DNA of 64,000 nucleotides from Ulva prolifera (taxonomy: Eukaryota; Chlorophyta; Ulvophyceae; Ulvales; Ulvaceae): contig CM041196.1 in the NCBI GenBank assembly GCA_023078555.1, positions 3,224,001 to 3,288,000 of the forward strand, written 5' to 3'. Both the position numbers and the translations under genes were made by a program. This document shows, one piece after another, positions 33,908 to 44,517 of the stretch; position 1 is the stretch's first letter; each line of letters opens with the position of its first letter. The notes under the pieces are model-generated. The model worked only from the letters and a program-made list of their open reading frames with translations. It was not told the origin of the DNA and ran no database searches.

Positions 33908-34457
33908 CTAGCTAGCGGGCGCAGCTTCCTTCTCATTTTTCATGCTGTCACTAAGTGTGGCCACGTTGCCAAGGGCTGATCCGGCAAATCTAGCCTTGAA
34001 CTTGTTTACCTGCAAACTTCAGATGTAACATTCAAGACCCGGCTCGGGTGGCAGCCCGACGCTACATGAATACCCACATACTCTGGACTGCCTCCTCAGC
34101 GAGCAGGCGCCTGAGCACCAGCTCAGAAGTATAACTTACCTGGCCCTCATCAACAACGAGTGCTGAACCGTCGCCCTTGTAGAAGGGATGGTTCCCAGAC
34201 CATACTTCAACATGGTACTCTGCTTGTGTGCCAGTCAGCTCAGCCACCTCCTCGCCGTTGCAGATCACCTTCGCAGAGACAAGCTCTGGATGGAGGTCTT
34301 TCTTTGCAGACGCTGGCACGCGCCTTGCGCTGCTCACCTGCACCTGCTGAATCGCTCTCCATAGTTCTTTGGTTCGAGTCCGCTGAGGCACCACTCCCGC
34401 TGCCCAAACTGTCCCAAAGCTCTGCCCCGGCCCGGCAGGGCGAATGAAAAGGTTCAT
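33908..34457 (-). CDS. rpl31: Plastid-type 50S ribosomal protein bL31 (2 exons)
   Basis: Exons 34457-34140 and 34009-33908 (minus strand) encode 139 aa. The intron has a GTAAGT donor and GCAG acceptor, phase 0. After about 55 residues that could be a targeting peptide (MNLFIRPAGPGQSFGTVWAA, Arg/Ser/Ala-rich) comes the bL31 core: HPELVSAKVICNGEEV, EYHVEVWSGNHPFYKGDG and VDEGQ joined to VNKFKARF across the splice. The WSGNHPFY and VxKFxxRF motifs are the hallmark of the bacterial/plastid form of L31. The tail (about 25 residues after KARF) is polar. It would sit at the large-subunit bridge of the organellar ribosome. A plastid location is inferred from the motif style; a mitochondrial location is less likely. 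This gene has the only GTAAGT donor I resolved in the window. Confidence 0.9.
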
Positions 34458-35518
34458 TATGATTCAGATTTCCCTACTTTGTGGCAGGTAAGGTTGTGTT
34501 CAGTAGGGCGTGCGGCCTGGGCCAGCCTGTGGCCACGCCTCACGCAAGGGCAGTACACACCTTTCACGCGTGATAGTCACGCAGTAACGCCAATACAAAA
34601 CGCAAATTACTATGCAATCTAACAGAGTAGCTGTTCGGCAGAAATCACACCTTGCAGGTTGGCAGGCTTGAGAAAACAGCGCAGCGAGTCATGCTTGCGA
34701 CGTCGATCAGGCCAAGAAGAAAATACGATACAAGAAGAGCGTGTGACCTGTTCTGTGTTGGGATATCATGCTGCGGGCTTGGTTCCTGCTTGAGCACGTA
34801 GCGTGCGCCGCTGCACGTGTACCCAATCGGTCCCGCGCTTTCTAGGAGAGCCATGGGTTGCGAGTCGGCTCACTTGAAACTTGAACGCGACTAGGTGATG
34901 GAATTACAAGCCGAAGACGCTTTTGACTGTCTAGCGTGCGCCCTGCTACACTTTGCGACGCATGATCCGGAGTCTGGTGTACCAGGGCATGCTCAAGCGG
35001 AGGGGTCGAAGTGCACTGCAGTGCTTGATACGTGGCAGGCCGAGCTCGGCAGATGCAGCGGAACCACGCTGATTTATAACTCAGGAATCTTTGCCATTCG
35101 CCAAGTTGGCAGGGTCTACTGTGTCCTGAATACCTCACCAAATGTTGGCCGTCGTTGCCCTGGACAGTTCCCATCGGAAATGTATCAAGCAGCCTAGATT
35201 GCTGGAGCTCACGATCGAGGAGATAGGTTTAGTCGATGAACCAACTGAACATGCTCCCCCCCGTGAGGTTGTCCAGTGGTGCCTTGGGTTTGGTCACGAC
35301 CGATTACCCTGCTCCCGCCGGGGCTCCCGGTACCCACACATACTTCTCCAGTGCAATCTAACTGGTTCCGACCACCCTGCCGCAGTGAAGGTCTGTGTAA
35401 TCCCAGTCTCCACCACAGTGAATGCAAGGAGCGTTACAAACCAACCCCAAGCTCAACACAAGCAGAGCTGCTGCGCCCCTCACGAGGTCTCACCACACAG
35501 CACAAACCAACGAGCACA
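34458..35518. other. Intergenic region between bL31 and the APC5 3' end
   Basis: I see no recognised gene. A plus-strand open stretch at 34895-35197 lacks any motif I know. The region should contain the bL31 promoter, since the gene reads away from here on the minus strand, and the APC5 3' untranslated sequence. Confidence 0.45.
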
Positions 35519-38500
35519 CTACACTGCGACACATTGGTGTGGCAGCTGCATGCATCCGTCAAATGCAAGCGCCGTACGCGCAGCTTCGTCGCAGCCATGA
35601 GCTTCACCATACACTCGCCGAGCCATCGCCAGCAGCGCCGCCGCCTTGCGTCCCATCGGCCACCACTCCGCCTTGCGACACGCCTCCACGGCTCGGGCGA
35701 GGCTGTGCTCCAGCTCCGGCCGGAACGTCGCGAGGTGGCCTGGCAGCGTGCAGCGCAGGTAGCTCTCGGCGAGCAGCAGGTGCGCTCGCGCCACGAGCTC
35801 CAGCGGCGCTTGCGACTCGATCACACACAGATGCTCCTGCACCCAGCACATCACTCGAACCGGGACCGGACGAGGTCGGCAGAGACCGCGCAGTCCTCCA
35901 GATCGCGGCACAGCAGCTGCTGCAGAAGTGCAGCCTGGCAGACGCAGTCCGGTGGAGCGCAGGTGAGCCTCGGCGAGCAGCAGCCGGGCTCCGCTGAACA
36001 GTAACCCCAGTCCTGCTCCACCCGCAAGGCTTGCCAACAGCTGGCTGTGGCCAGATGCCACATACTGTATCGTGAAGCACGCACACGCTGTGAGCACACC
36101 AAAGATAGAACCATGTAAAAAAAAGCATACACTCACGGCCGCCCACGATTGCTCGGGGCCACATTAGCACCCACATTGAAAGTCCGGCACGACGCATCAC
36201 ATGCTACGCCAGAGGGCCGCACGCTGTGCGCGGGATGCCCAACGCACGGTGCCGCCGCAAGCAAACGCCGCAAGTTGCGGACGCACACGGCAAAAGGGGA
36301 GAGGGGTGGGGGGTCACCTCGACGAGGGCGCGGGCCTCGGAGGCCATGGTGGGGCTGAGGCTGAGCTTGATCTCGGCGAGCGCGACGGCGGCGGCGGCGG
36401 CCGTGCCATCGAGGTGCAGCGCGGTCGCGTGGTAGAGTGCGTTGAGGACGTGCGGCAGCGCGAGCGCCGGCTGCCGCGCCGCCGCGTACGCCGCGGCCAC
36501 CGTCAGCTGCGCCGATGTCGCCTCCACCTGCACCACCGCACCCTTCACCGGGGGGCGTTGTAGGCCGCGCAAACGCGGCTTGGGCAAGAGCTAGCTATGA
36601 CACGACCGGTAGCCTGCGCTGCGAGGGCGCGGCAGCAGTGCGTGTGCAGATTCGAGCCCCGGGCAGTATGCTGCGCGGCTCTGAGAGAGTGTCTAGGCCC
36701 TGGCGTGAGCTGTGGTCGCAGAGGCACGCACCGGGCAGTCTATTTGAGCACTAGAATCTGGCGTGCGCGCGCCGACGTGGCTGTGGGGTCACATAGTAGG
36801 ACACACACGTGACCAGATTACGTGGTCAAGGGCCCAGTCATGGCAGGTGCGTGGAGCAGGTTGACTATCAACATACACACAGCGTAAGACGCCTAAGGGA
36901 TGGATCATGTGATCGACGACAAGGCGGAGCAGCCAGAGTCGCGGGCGGGGGTTTGGTGGCGGCAGGGCGTGGAGGGGATGATGACACCACACCTGGAGGC
37001 CTGCGGCGTGGCAGTTGGCAAACAGGGAGGCGGCCTGCGTGCGTGCCTCCTGACACTCCCCCCCCGCGATCATCGCCTTGATGAGTAGCTCCTCCGCCTG
37101 AACCCTGCACAGACCCCACCGGCTCGTGACTCACCGGCCACAGATGCATTGGATGCACCAATCCAAAGTCCGGGGGCCAAGATGACGGGTACGCAAGCCT
37201 CACGGTCCGCCCTGCATATGCGGCGTGGAACAGCCAGCAGCCGCTACTCAATTACAAACTCATATGCAATGGCCGCTCTCCAGGGGGCTGCTTGGGACAG
37301 GCTCGTGTGATGTACGGGAGTGATGCTTGCAGGCTCTCCTGCTTGACTTACTGGAGCGCCGCATGCCGCCGACATTTGACTGCGGTGGCATGGCAGGCGG
37401 TCTCAAAACAGTTCCGTAACAATCGTTGTGGGGACTGCACCTGAAGTCGAATTCAGTGCGGCCGTGGGGGTTGGGCATGGCGGCGAGCTTGCTGGCGATG
37501 GTGCGCGCGGCGCGCACGCGACCGTGCCGGAGCTCCTGCCAGAAGGCCACCTCGAGCTGCGCCGCCTCGAAGGGCAGGCTCTTGATGAGGGGGTACGTCG
37601 CGAGCGCGCTCTCGATGATCTGCGCCGCCGCTCCTGGCCCTGCAGCACCAACGCGTTCACGGCGTGAGCTCCACAGCCCACATTCAAGCGCGGCAGCACA
37701 GCGAGGTGGCGGGATGGTCGTGTCTGGAAGAGTTGGAATCCAATAGCGGTGACGGCAGTGTCGCGAGGGCATGCATGCAGCCCAGCCATATTGCACAACG
37801 GGCACCGGGCGAATACAGACTGGATCAAAGTCTGGCCTCAAGAGACAGGGTGGTGCAGTGATCCAGGCGCGAACGTGGTCAGATGCTCCAACAGCTGAGG
37901 GCACATGAAGAGGGTGCTCCCAGGCAAGACCGGGGGGGAGGGGTGGGGGTTGTGGGGGGCCAGGAGGGCCGCACCCTGCAGGTCGTTGGCGATGAGGGCA
38001 AGGGTGGCGTAGGCGTGCAGCGTGTCGTCAGGGTCCAGCGTGTGGCAGGAGAGGAAGGCGGCGGCCTCGGCGGCCGCGAGGGAGGCGCAGCCGTGGCGCC
38101 GCCAGGCGGATGCCGCGACGAGGTGCATGCGGCCGCGGGCGACTGACACCGCCGTGGCTGCCGCCGGTGCCTCTCCTTGCGCCTGCACCGCTCAAAACTC
38201 ATTCACGGGGGTGCACGTGACAGGCAGCCACGCCACAGCCCACATCACGGACAACTACAGGGACGTAGCTCTCACACTCACAGACGAAAGGGAGAAGAGC
38301 CTGTTGGGAGCTCACCCCGCCTCCGCAAGCCATACCTCATGCAGAAAGACGATCGTATACATCTGCTGGGCATGCTCATTCGCATGAGCCCAGTCGCAAT
38401 CCCTTGACATGCCGCCTCGCCCATGCAGGCGGGCGAGCTGACCTCCGCAACACCGTGACACGACAAACAAGCGAGACGACCGGCTTTCATGCACAGACGC

Positions 38501-41500
38501 GCATCAGGAGAGAGGGGCGGAAGTGTTTCCCCTGCAAGCTTGCACGCAGGTGCGCATGCCCTAGGCCCTGGCAGCATCCGCGACTCCGGGCGTATGGCGC
38601 ACACAGTGGCCGGGGCCGGGGGGAGGCGGAGGGGCGCACCAGCATGTGCTCCGGGAAGCAGTCGGCGTGCAGCGCGTACAGGTCCGAGCGCGCGAGCTCG
38701 GCGGAGCCGTCCGCGGCCGGCACCGCCTTGGCGGTGATCGGCGGCATCGCCGCGAGCTGGCACGCATGCTCCATCTCCGCCAGGCACTCGCTATACTCCC
38801 ACACCTGCTCACACACACCCGTGCAACAAAAGTGCAGTCATCTACATCTGAACACTCTAGGCCCTGAGAAAAGTTTGTATCTGCTGGAATATGGGCGCAT
38901 GTGTTACGTGGATCCGAGGCTGTGCGGTGACTGCGTGCGCCGAGCAGGGGCAATAGAGGTGAGAGGTGCACTTCAGCAGGGGTGCGACTCAGGGAGTGGG
39001 GGCCGCACCATGGCGGCCGGGGAGACCCCGGAGACCACGCTGCGCTCCACCCGCACCGCCCCGCCCTCCCCGCGCTTGTCCCCCTTTGCCTCGGACACGG
39101 AGAATGCGAGCCGGGGCTCCCCGGCAGAGCGCAGAACGGCGACGGCGGCCGACGCCGGCGCGCCCGCCGGCTGCGGCTGGTGCTGCGAGGCGAGCTCGGC
39201 GAGGGAGAGGGCGGCGTTGGCGAAGAACACCGGCAGCCGGTGCTGCGCCGCCTGAGCCACGCAGCGCTGCAGCAGCTGCTCGAGCAGGAAGATGTGCGTC
39301 GCCGCGCTGCCCTGCACATGCGCTGCGATGTTGCCACCGGTGCCGCTTCAGAACTCGGAATGCATGGCTTTGTGGCGGTGAGAGTGCTTGCGAGCGCCCG
39401 GGCACCCGCCTGCTCATATCAGGCCACTGTGGCTGCTCAAATCTCGCCGGGAGTAGCTCTTACGACACGTCCCCGTGGGCAACCAAGAACACAGGGGCCC
39501 TGGCGAGCCATGACTGCGAACACAGACGCCTCTGGCAGGGAGAGAGGGGGGGGGAGAGGGGGAACTGTTTCGGGATCAGCTGCAGCGTATGATTGTGTTG
39601 CTATGCGGCGCACCTGCATCATCGCAGTCGGGCTCTTGGCGGCGCCGCGGTCGTGGTCAAACGGCGGCGTTGCACGCATGATGACGCACAGCTGCAGCAG
39701 GCACATCACGAGCGCGGCGGCGTCGCCGCTGCCCTGGTCGACGTCCACCGCCTCCAGCAGCGCCGTCGTCGCCGCCGACACGTGGCCGTGCTCGACGTGC
39801 AGCTGGCTCAGCGACAGCAGCGCGGCCTGCAGCGGGCGGGAGCGGCCGTCCGCGGCGGCGGCGGCGGCGGCCGTGGCGGCGCGGCCGCGGCCCGCGGCTG
39901 GCGCAGTGCTCGCCGGCAGCGCGCAGTCGTGGAAGTGCAGCAGCTCGGACAGCGCGGCGTTGTATGTCCTGTACCAAGGGGGGCGTGTCATGCATGTGCC
40001 GTGTGCATGCATGGCCTCTCAAAAATCCCCAGCAAGGCCACACCTCGTACCCGACACCACTGAATGCATTGCCGCTCAGCAGTCAGTGGACGGCTGACGC
40101 ATTGCTCTGTGGACCGTCACTGCGATTGCGCACACCAAGTAGAAACGCACAGGGTTTTGCGATGCTGCATGCTGGCAGCAACCCACGCAGCCCATCCCGC
40201 ACTTCCATCTCCTGTCTCATGCATTCATGCATTCACAACAGCATGTGCCGAAAACACACGCAAGAGCCGCCGCTGCAACCCCACATCAGCGGCACAGATG
40301 GCACGCCGGGCGCATGCGCAGCATCAGCGGCAGTCATCACGGCGGGGGCGCACTTGGACCACGCGGAGACGCCGGCCTTTGCGGCATGCACGACCGGCAC
40401 GCTGGGCGCCGCGGCCGCGACGGCGGCGAGGTCCGACGCCACCGCCTGCAGCGGCATCACGCCGGAGAGGTGGCGCATGAGGTCGGCGTGGTGCGTGAGG
40501 CAGGCCGCGAGCTGCGGCGCGGGGCACAGCGTGCGGGTGCTTGAGAAGGCGGCGTCGGCCGCGAGGGTGTCCGCCTGCGTCGAGATTTCGAGCCGCTGCT
40601 GCAGCTCCTGCTCGTACACCTCGAGGTAGCCTGCGACGTTCGTGAGCATGTGCACAACCACCTGCACCCGGGGACACGCGTCGCAATGCATGCCACGTGG
40701 GGGACGGATGCTGTTGGTGAGCGTGGTTGGAACGCAGGCGAACGCTGCGAGGAGTGTAGCGCGACTTCAACGCGGTGGATGCGGATGTCAACCTGCGGAT
40801 GTCAGCCTGTTCGTTCGGCACCGATTCGTTCGCCCTGACGGCGGCGACTGCGTGTGTGCGGGTTTGAGACAGCTCTGTGTCGGTGTCGGTGTGATGTACT
40901 GATGGTAGCGAGTCAAACATGTGGCTCTGCCCGCACGCCGGGCCGTGCAAGCGCCATTGCCTGATGCCTTCGGTGGCAGAGACAGTGTAAGCAGATTGCT
41001 CTCACGATGCCGGCGCATGCATCGTGTGATTGACGACGAGCTTGTCATCATGGGCATGGTGGCTGCTCCCCCGGCTGCCTGGGAGCTCTGCACGTGGAGG
41101 GCATGCGGCCATCAACGACTTGTCCGGGTGTGGGCGTTGCCGCTGGAGACGTGGGGGGGCGGAGATGCAAGTACACGGCAAGGCTCAGCTGCGAACGTGT
41201 GTGGCAGGATGGCCCGCCGGCGGGGTATGGGATGAGCGGAGCAGGTGAGCACCTCGAAGGGCATGCTCAGGACAGCCAGGCGGCATCCTCGCAGGAACCT
41301 GCCCTCAGGACTCTGTGGCTCGATGAAGCCTTTGGCATCGCCTGCCTTCACCTTCAGCATGTCTGGGCCCCAGCAAGCCTCGCATGTGTTGAGAAGATCC
41401 TCTGGAGACTCGATATCCTGCACACGCTGTCGTTGAAACAGCTGAGGAAAGCCGGCCAACCGCAAGCGCAGCGGGGACCTGTGCGGGGGGAGGCGGTCCG

Positions 41501-41913
41501 ACGCAGGTCAACGCACCTTGAGCGCTCGTATGAGTGTCATTTGCAGGTGCTTCCCAATCTGACCCAGTGAACCACAGAGGTCAAGCGCCAAGCCATACAA
41601 CGTTGGCTCGAATGTCGTGCCAACAGCCTGTACAGCACAAATGTTCATACGAAAATTGGTCAACACATTTTCGCACCGGTCCGGTACTCTTGGGAAAAAG
41701 AGAGGAGCAACAGGGGAAGCGAACATTTGTTTTGGCTTGCAAGAACTGCATCACTTGATCACTGGCTTCTGGTGACAACTCCCGTGTTGTACGGCAATGG
41801 TGTGCTTCATGAAGAATCATGCACAAGCATAGCCGGTAAGGGCTGAGGATCTGCAGGTTGATCGCTGTTAGCCAGTGGGGTCTGTCGTGTCGCTGTCCTC
41901 GATACAAAAGCAC
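35519..41913 (-). CDS. APC5: Anaphase-promoting complex subunit 5 (12 exons)
   Basis: Minus-strand exons 41913-41725, 41627-41517, 41417-41253, 40661-40354, 39968-39614, 39311-39009, 38804-38640, 38182-37975, 37639-37441, 37104-36993, 36527-36318 and 35836-35519 join in frame to 880 aa, within the usual APC5 range. The N terminus has LSPYRLCLCMILHEA. Exon 3 has SPEGRFLRGCRLAVLSMPFE, and exon 4 continues HMLTNVAGYLEVYEQELQQ. Exon 5 holds the APC5 TPR signature (ALLSLSQLHVEHGHVSAATT, then ALLEAVDVDQGSGDAAALV). C-terminal TPR helices include ALAEIKLSLSPTMASEARAL and LELVARAHLLLAESYLR. APC5 is a scaffold subunit of the APC/C ubiquitin ligase that links the catalytic platform to the TPR lobe and controls mitotic exit. 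Some exon borders may be off by a codon or so, and the intron before the last exon contains a decoy exon fragment. Confidence 0.85.
35934..35983 (-). repeat. Intronic duplicate of an APC5 exon fragment
   Basis: On the minus strand this 50-bp stretch reads CTGCTGCTCGCCGAG then CACCTGCGCT and CTGCCAGG. It closely matches the last APC5 exon at 35739-35785, which encodes LLLAESYLRC and following residues. Translated, the copy gives ARLLLAEAHLRSTG against ARAHLLLAESYLRCT. It sits in the intron immediately upstream of that exon, and its frame cannot be joined to the flanking phase-0 splice sites, so it looks like a partial duplication rather than a used exon. Confidence 0.6.
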
Positions 41914-42901
41914 AGGCTTCCCCGCACCTCTCCCTGCTGGAACACATCATGAAAGCCTGACATTGTTTTCACACTGTATATCCCGGTACCGTGCGGTCGA
42001 AATAATGAAACTGGGCGAGCGCTGCGTTCTCAATCAATCAGAACATGGGCGATCACCAGTTCATGGCTGCCCGGAAAACGCAAAACCCGCAATTGGATCG
42101 TTGTACACAGCTCGACGACTTCGCAATTGTGCAGCTTTTACTGGAGCTTTTGAATGCAAGTGCGCGTGTACATACTGCCGTGGCGTCGGGGCGCTGGCAC
42201 TGCTGTGTTGTCTGACGCGGAAGTGGATGATGGGCCCAAAGCAAGCGAGGATACAGAAGTCAACGCGAAGGACGACGAGATAGCGGTGAGACGGCGATCT
42301 GATTCTTATGTTTCTCACTGTCGTTGTATCGCCGGTGTCATACTGTCAGGCCGTGTGGTGGCACCAGCTCCACTCAACACTGCCACAGACAAGCGCTTTC
42401 TCGCAAATTGCAATACTTACACATATTTGGCGTCTTAGCATTGGCCAGACATCAGTTCCAGCTAGTTCACTCGCCACTGCTGTAAGAAGAGTCGTTCATT
42501 CACTGCTTTGAATTCAACTGGTGTTACATCAGCGTTGCCAGGTGCCTGCGGATCTGCGATGATTTCGTGGGTGTGACATTGCGCACAAGGCTTTATGGTA
42601 GCGGCGTAGCCATGTCTGTGCGCATTGACCAGCTGCGTGTCGGAACACAGTACGGTGACGCTAATGTGCCATTTATATATGTCCCGCTGGAAGCGAATTT
42701 GGCACAGTTTACGCACAGGCACATCTCAGAGTCTACTACCTTGGGCGAGCGTCAAATGTGCGTGCTCAGTAGATACATCTGCAGGCTCGCACCACTCCCG
42801 TGGCCCACAGCTTCGTCAGCGCTCCCCAAAGTAGACTGCACAAAGATGGACGCAAACAGCGTCAGGTATCCCAAAATATCCACATTGATCGCCGACACCA
42901 C
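41914..42901. other. Divergent intergenic region between APC5 and the thioredoxin-like gene
   Basis: The two genes are transcribed away from each other, so this should hold both promoters. The frame of the thioredoxin-like gene stays open upstream to about 42780, preceded by an AG acceptor-like string (catctgcag), so a 5' exon encoding a targeting peptide may lie here. I could not identify it. Confidence 0.4.
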
Positions 42902-43638
42902 ATGGAGATTGCGTGGAAGCGACAGATGCAACTCGAAGCTGACATCGCTGCCGAGCTCAGCAGAGGTCCAGACGGAGTCGTGTGGGATGTCAGGGACTTA
43001 GCACATCTGGAGAAGATCCATAAGGTTGCTGAAGGCCGAGTTGTTGTGATGCTTGCGTATAGTCGAAGCTGTGGCAGCTGTAAACGGGCTATTGATTTTT
43101 TGCAGCAGATGAGCAGACAGGTGCGAGCCGAAACGAATGCCATCATGTTGGCATTCAAAGACAAGCCTATCGCTCCCGCTTGTCTAGAATGTCAAGATAT
43201 TTGTTGCTCCGCAGAGTGCATTCTCCAAGGCAAGAATAATACATTGCAAGCATGATACAGTCAATGAGTTTGACTTCGCATCGGATGTTTCACGGATGTA
43301 TGGGGTACGGCACGTTCCAAGCTTCCTTTTATTCTACGAAGGCGCACTGATCGACCGCCAGCGACTCCCAGACAGCCGGGCTGGCGCATTTGGACCCTCC
43401 AGACAGGTACACCATTGGCTTTGTCCGCCCATGCAAGATCATGTACAGAAATCCAGAACAACAGAACGTCATTATAGCCTCCTTTTCTGAAACTGATGGG
43501 GGGTGGTTGCAGATCGATCAAATGCTGCAAATTGCGATGTCGCAAGTGCAGTCACGGGTCCGCAAGCAGGTGTTCAGATTGGCACCCAGTGCAAGCATGC
43601 CGATTCCAGATGGAACACCGAATTTAGACAGTGTTTAA
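42902..43638 (+). CDS. Thioredoxin-like protein with CGSC active site (3 exons resolved)
   Basis: Exons 42902-43120, 43215-43406 and 43513-43638, all phase 0, give 178 aa. Exon 1 has VVVMLAYSRSCGSCKRAIDF with the redox pair Cys57/Cys60. Exon 2 has ARIIHCKHDTVNEF and YGVRHVPSFLLFYEGALI, where the VPS proline is the cis-Pro opposite the active site. Exon 3 supplies the last helix and a short tail. The pattern is closest in my memory to atypical plastid thioredoxins with CG-x-C sites rather than to classical WCGPC thioredoxin, but I cannot assign a subfamily. It probably catalyses thiol-disulphide exchange. The upstream frame is open, so an N-terminal targeting segment may be missing from this model. 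An alternative frame across intron 2 also reads open but does not continue the fold. Confidence 0.72.
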
Positions 43639-44517
43639 GAAGCTCTACTCTCGCCGTGGTTGCTGCAGCTTACCACAAGGTCTAGGAAAGGTTACCGCAA
43701 GTCAGAATGCTCTGAAGGCAAGCGTGGTGATCTGTGGTGTCACTCGCCACGCTAATAACTTACGGAATATTTGCAAAGTATGCGTGAATAGATTTGGGTA
43801 CTTGTTTTCGACGGTGTGCTCGTGCAAATAGATGTGCAGGTGGTGTGTGTGCTCGTGGGATGTATGTGGCCAGTGTGGCGGGCCTGGGAACACCTACGTG
43901 TGATACAGCCTGGCCAACTATCTGAAACATACAACAAGCGCAATCGGCAGTCAGCGTGATCGCGATGTGCTTGTAATGCAGTGTCATATGCCTGCAGCAC
44001 GTGCATACGTCGTGAACATGTCACCTGGCAGAAGACCTGAAGCAGTTCACTGGACAGCGGACTGTTACCATATTGCTGCTCCGTTAAATACAAACGCAAG
44101 TAGTACACCAGAGCAATGTGCATCGCGAGCCAGCGTGCCATCGAGCGCGCGTTCAGGCTGGCACCCTTGCGACACCACGGCGTTGCGGTCCGCTGTGTAA
44201 GAATAACACTGCAGCGGCCTGGCCAGTTTTGTAACCAAGATGGACACATTGATGTAGAGGTCTTGTGTCCTTGTGACCCTTGCGATATATGCGCGAAGCC
44301 AGGGCAGCGTGTCGGAGACGATATGTCATGCCAAAGGCACATACAAGTCAACGGAACGGCTGCCACACTCAGCAACGATATATTTGTTTGATGTCAACGG
44401 AGTGGCTTGCGTGTGCTGATCGTTGAATCCTGTACTTGGCCATACCCACCATAAAGGGGTCGTTCTTTCAATCGGATCTTGCAGTAAATAGCAGGCTCAA
44501 GACACGGATTTCGACAC
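43639..44517. other. Intergenic region between the thioredoxin-like and FSH1 genes
   Basis: I see no gene with recognisable motifs. It presumably contains the 3' end of the upstream transcription unit and the FSH1 promoter. Confidence 0.4.

Noticed and set aside
34364-34386. tRNA B-box-like GGTTCGAGTCC
   Set aside because: It lies antisense within the bL31 coding exon, and no matching acceptor stem or A box surrounds it.
35851-36136. Extra APC5 exon between 35860 and 36000
   Set aside because: The frame that resembles a TPR helix needs a phase-1 entry, but the flanking exons both use phase 0 and join directly into a sensible TPR sequence. It was reinterpreted as a duplicated fragment.
43390-43512. 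Continuous alternative frame across thioredoxin-like intron 2
   Set aside because: It would need a frameshift from exon 2. A phase-0 intron with a GTAC donor and TTGCAG acceptor gives a natural C-terminal helix.
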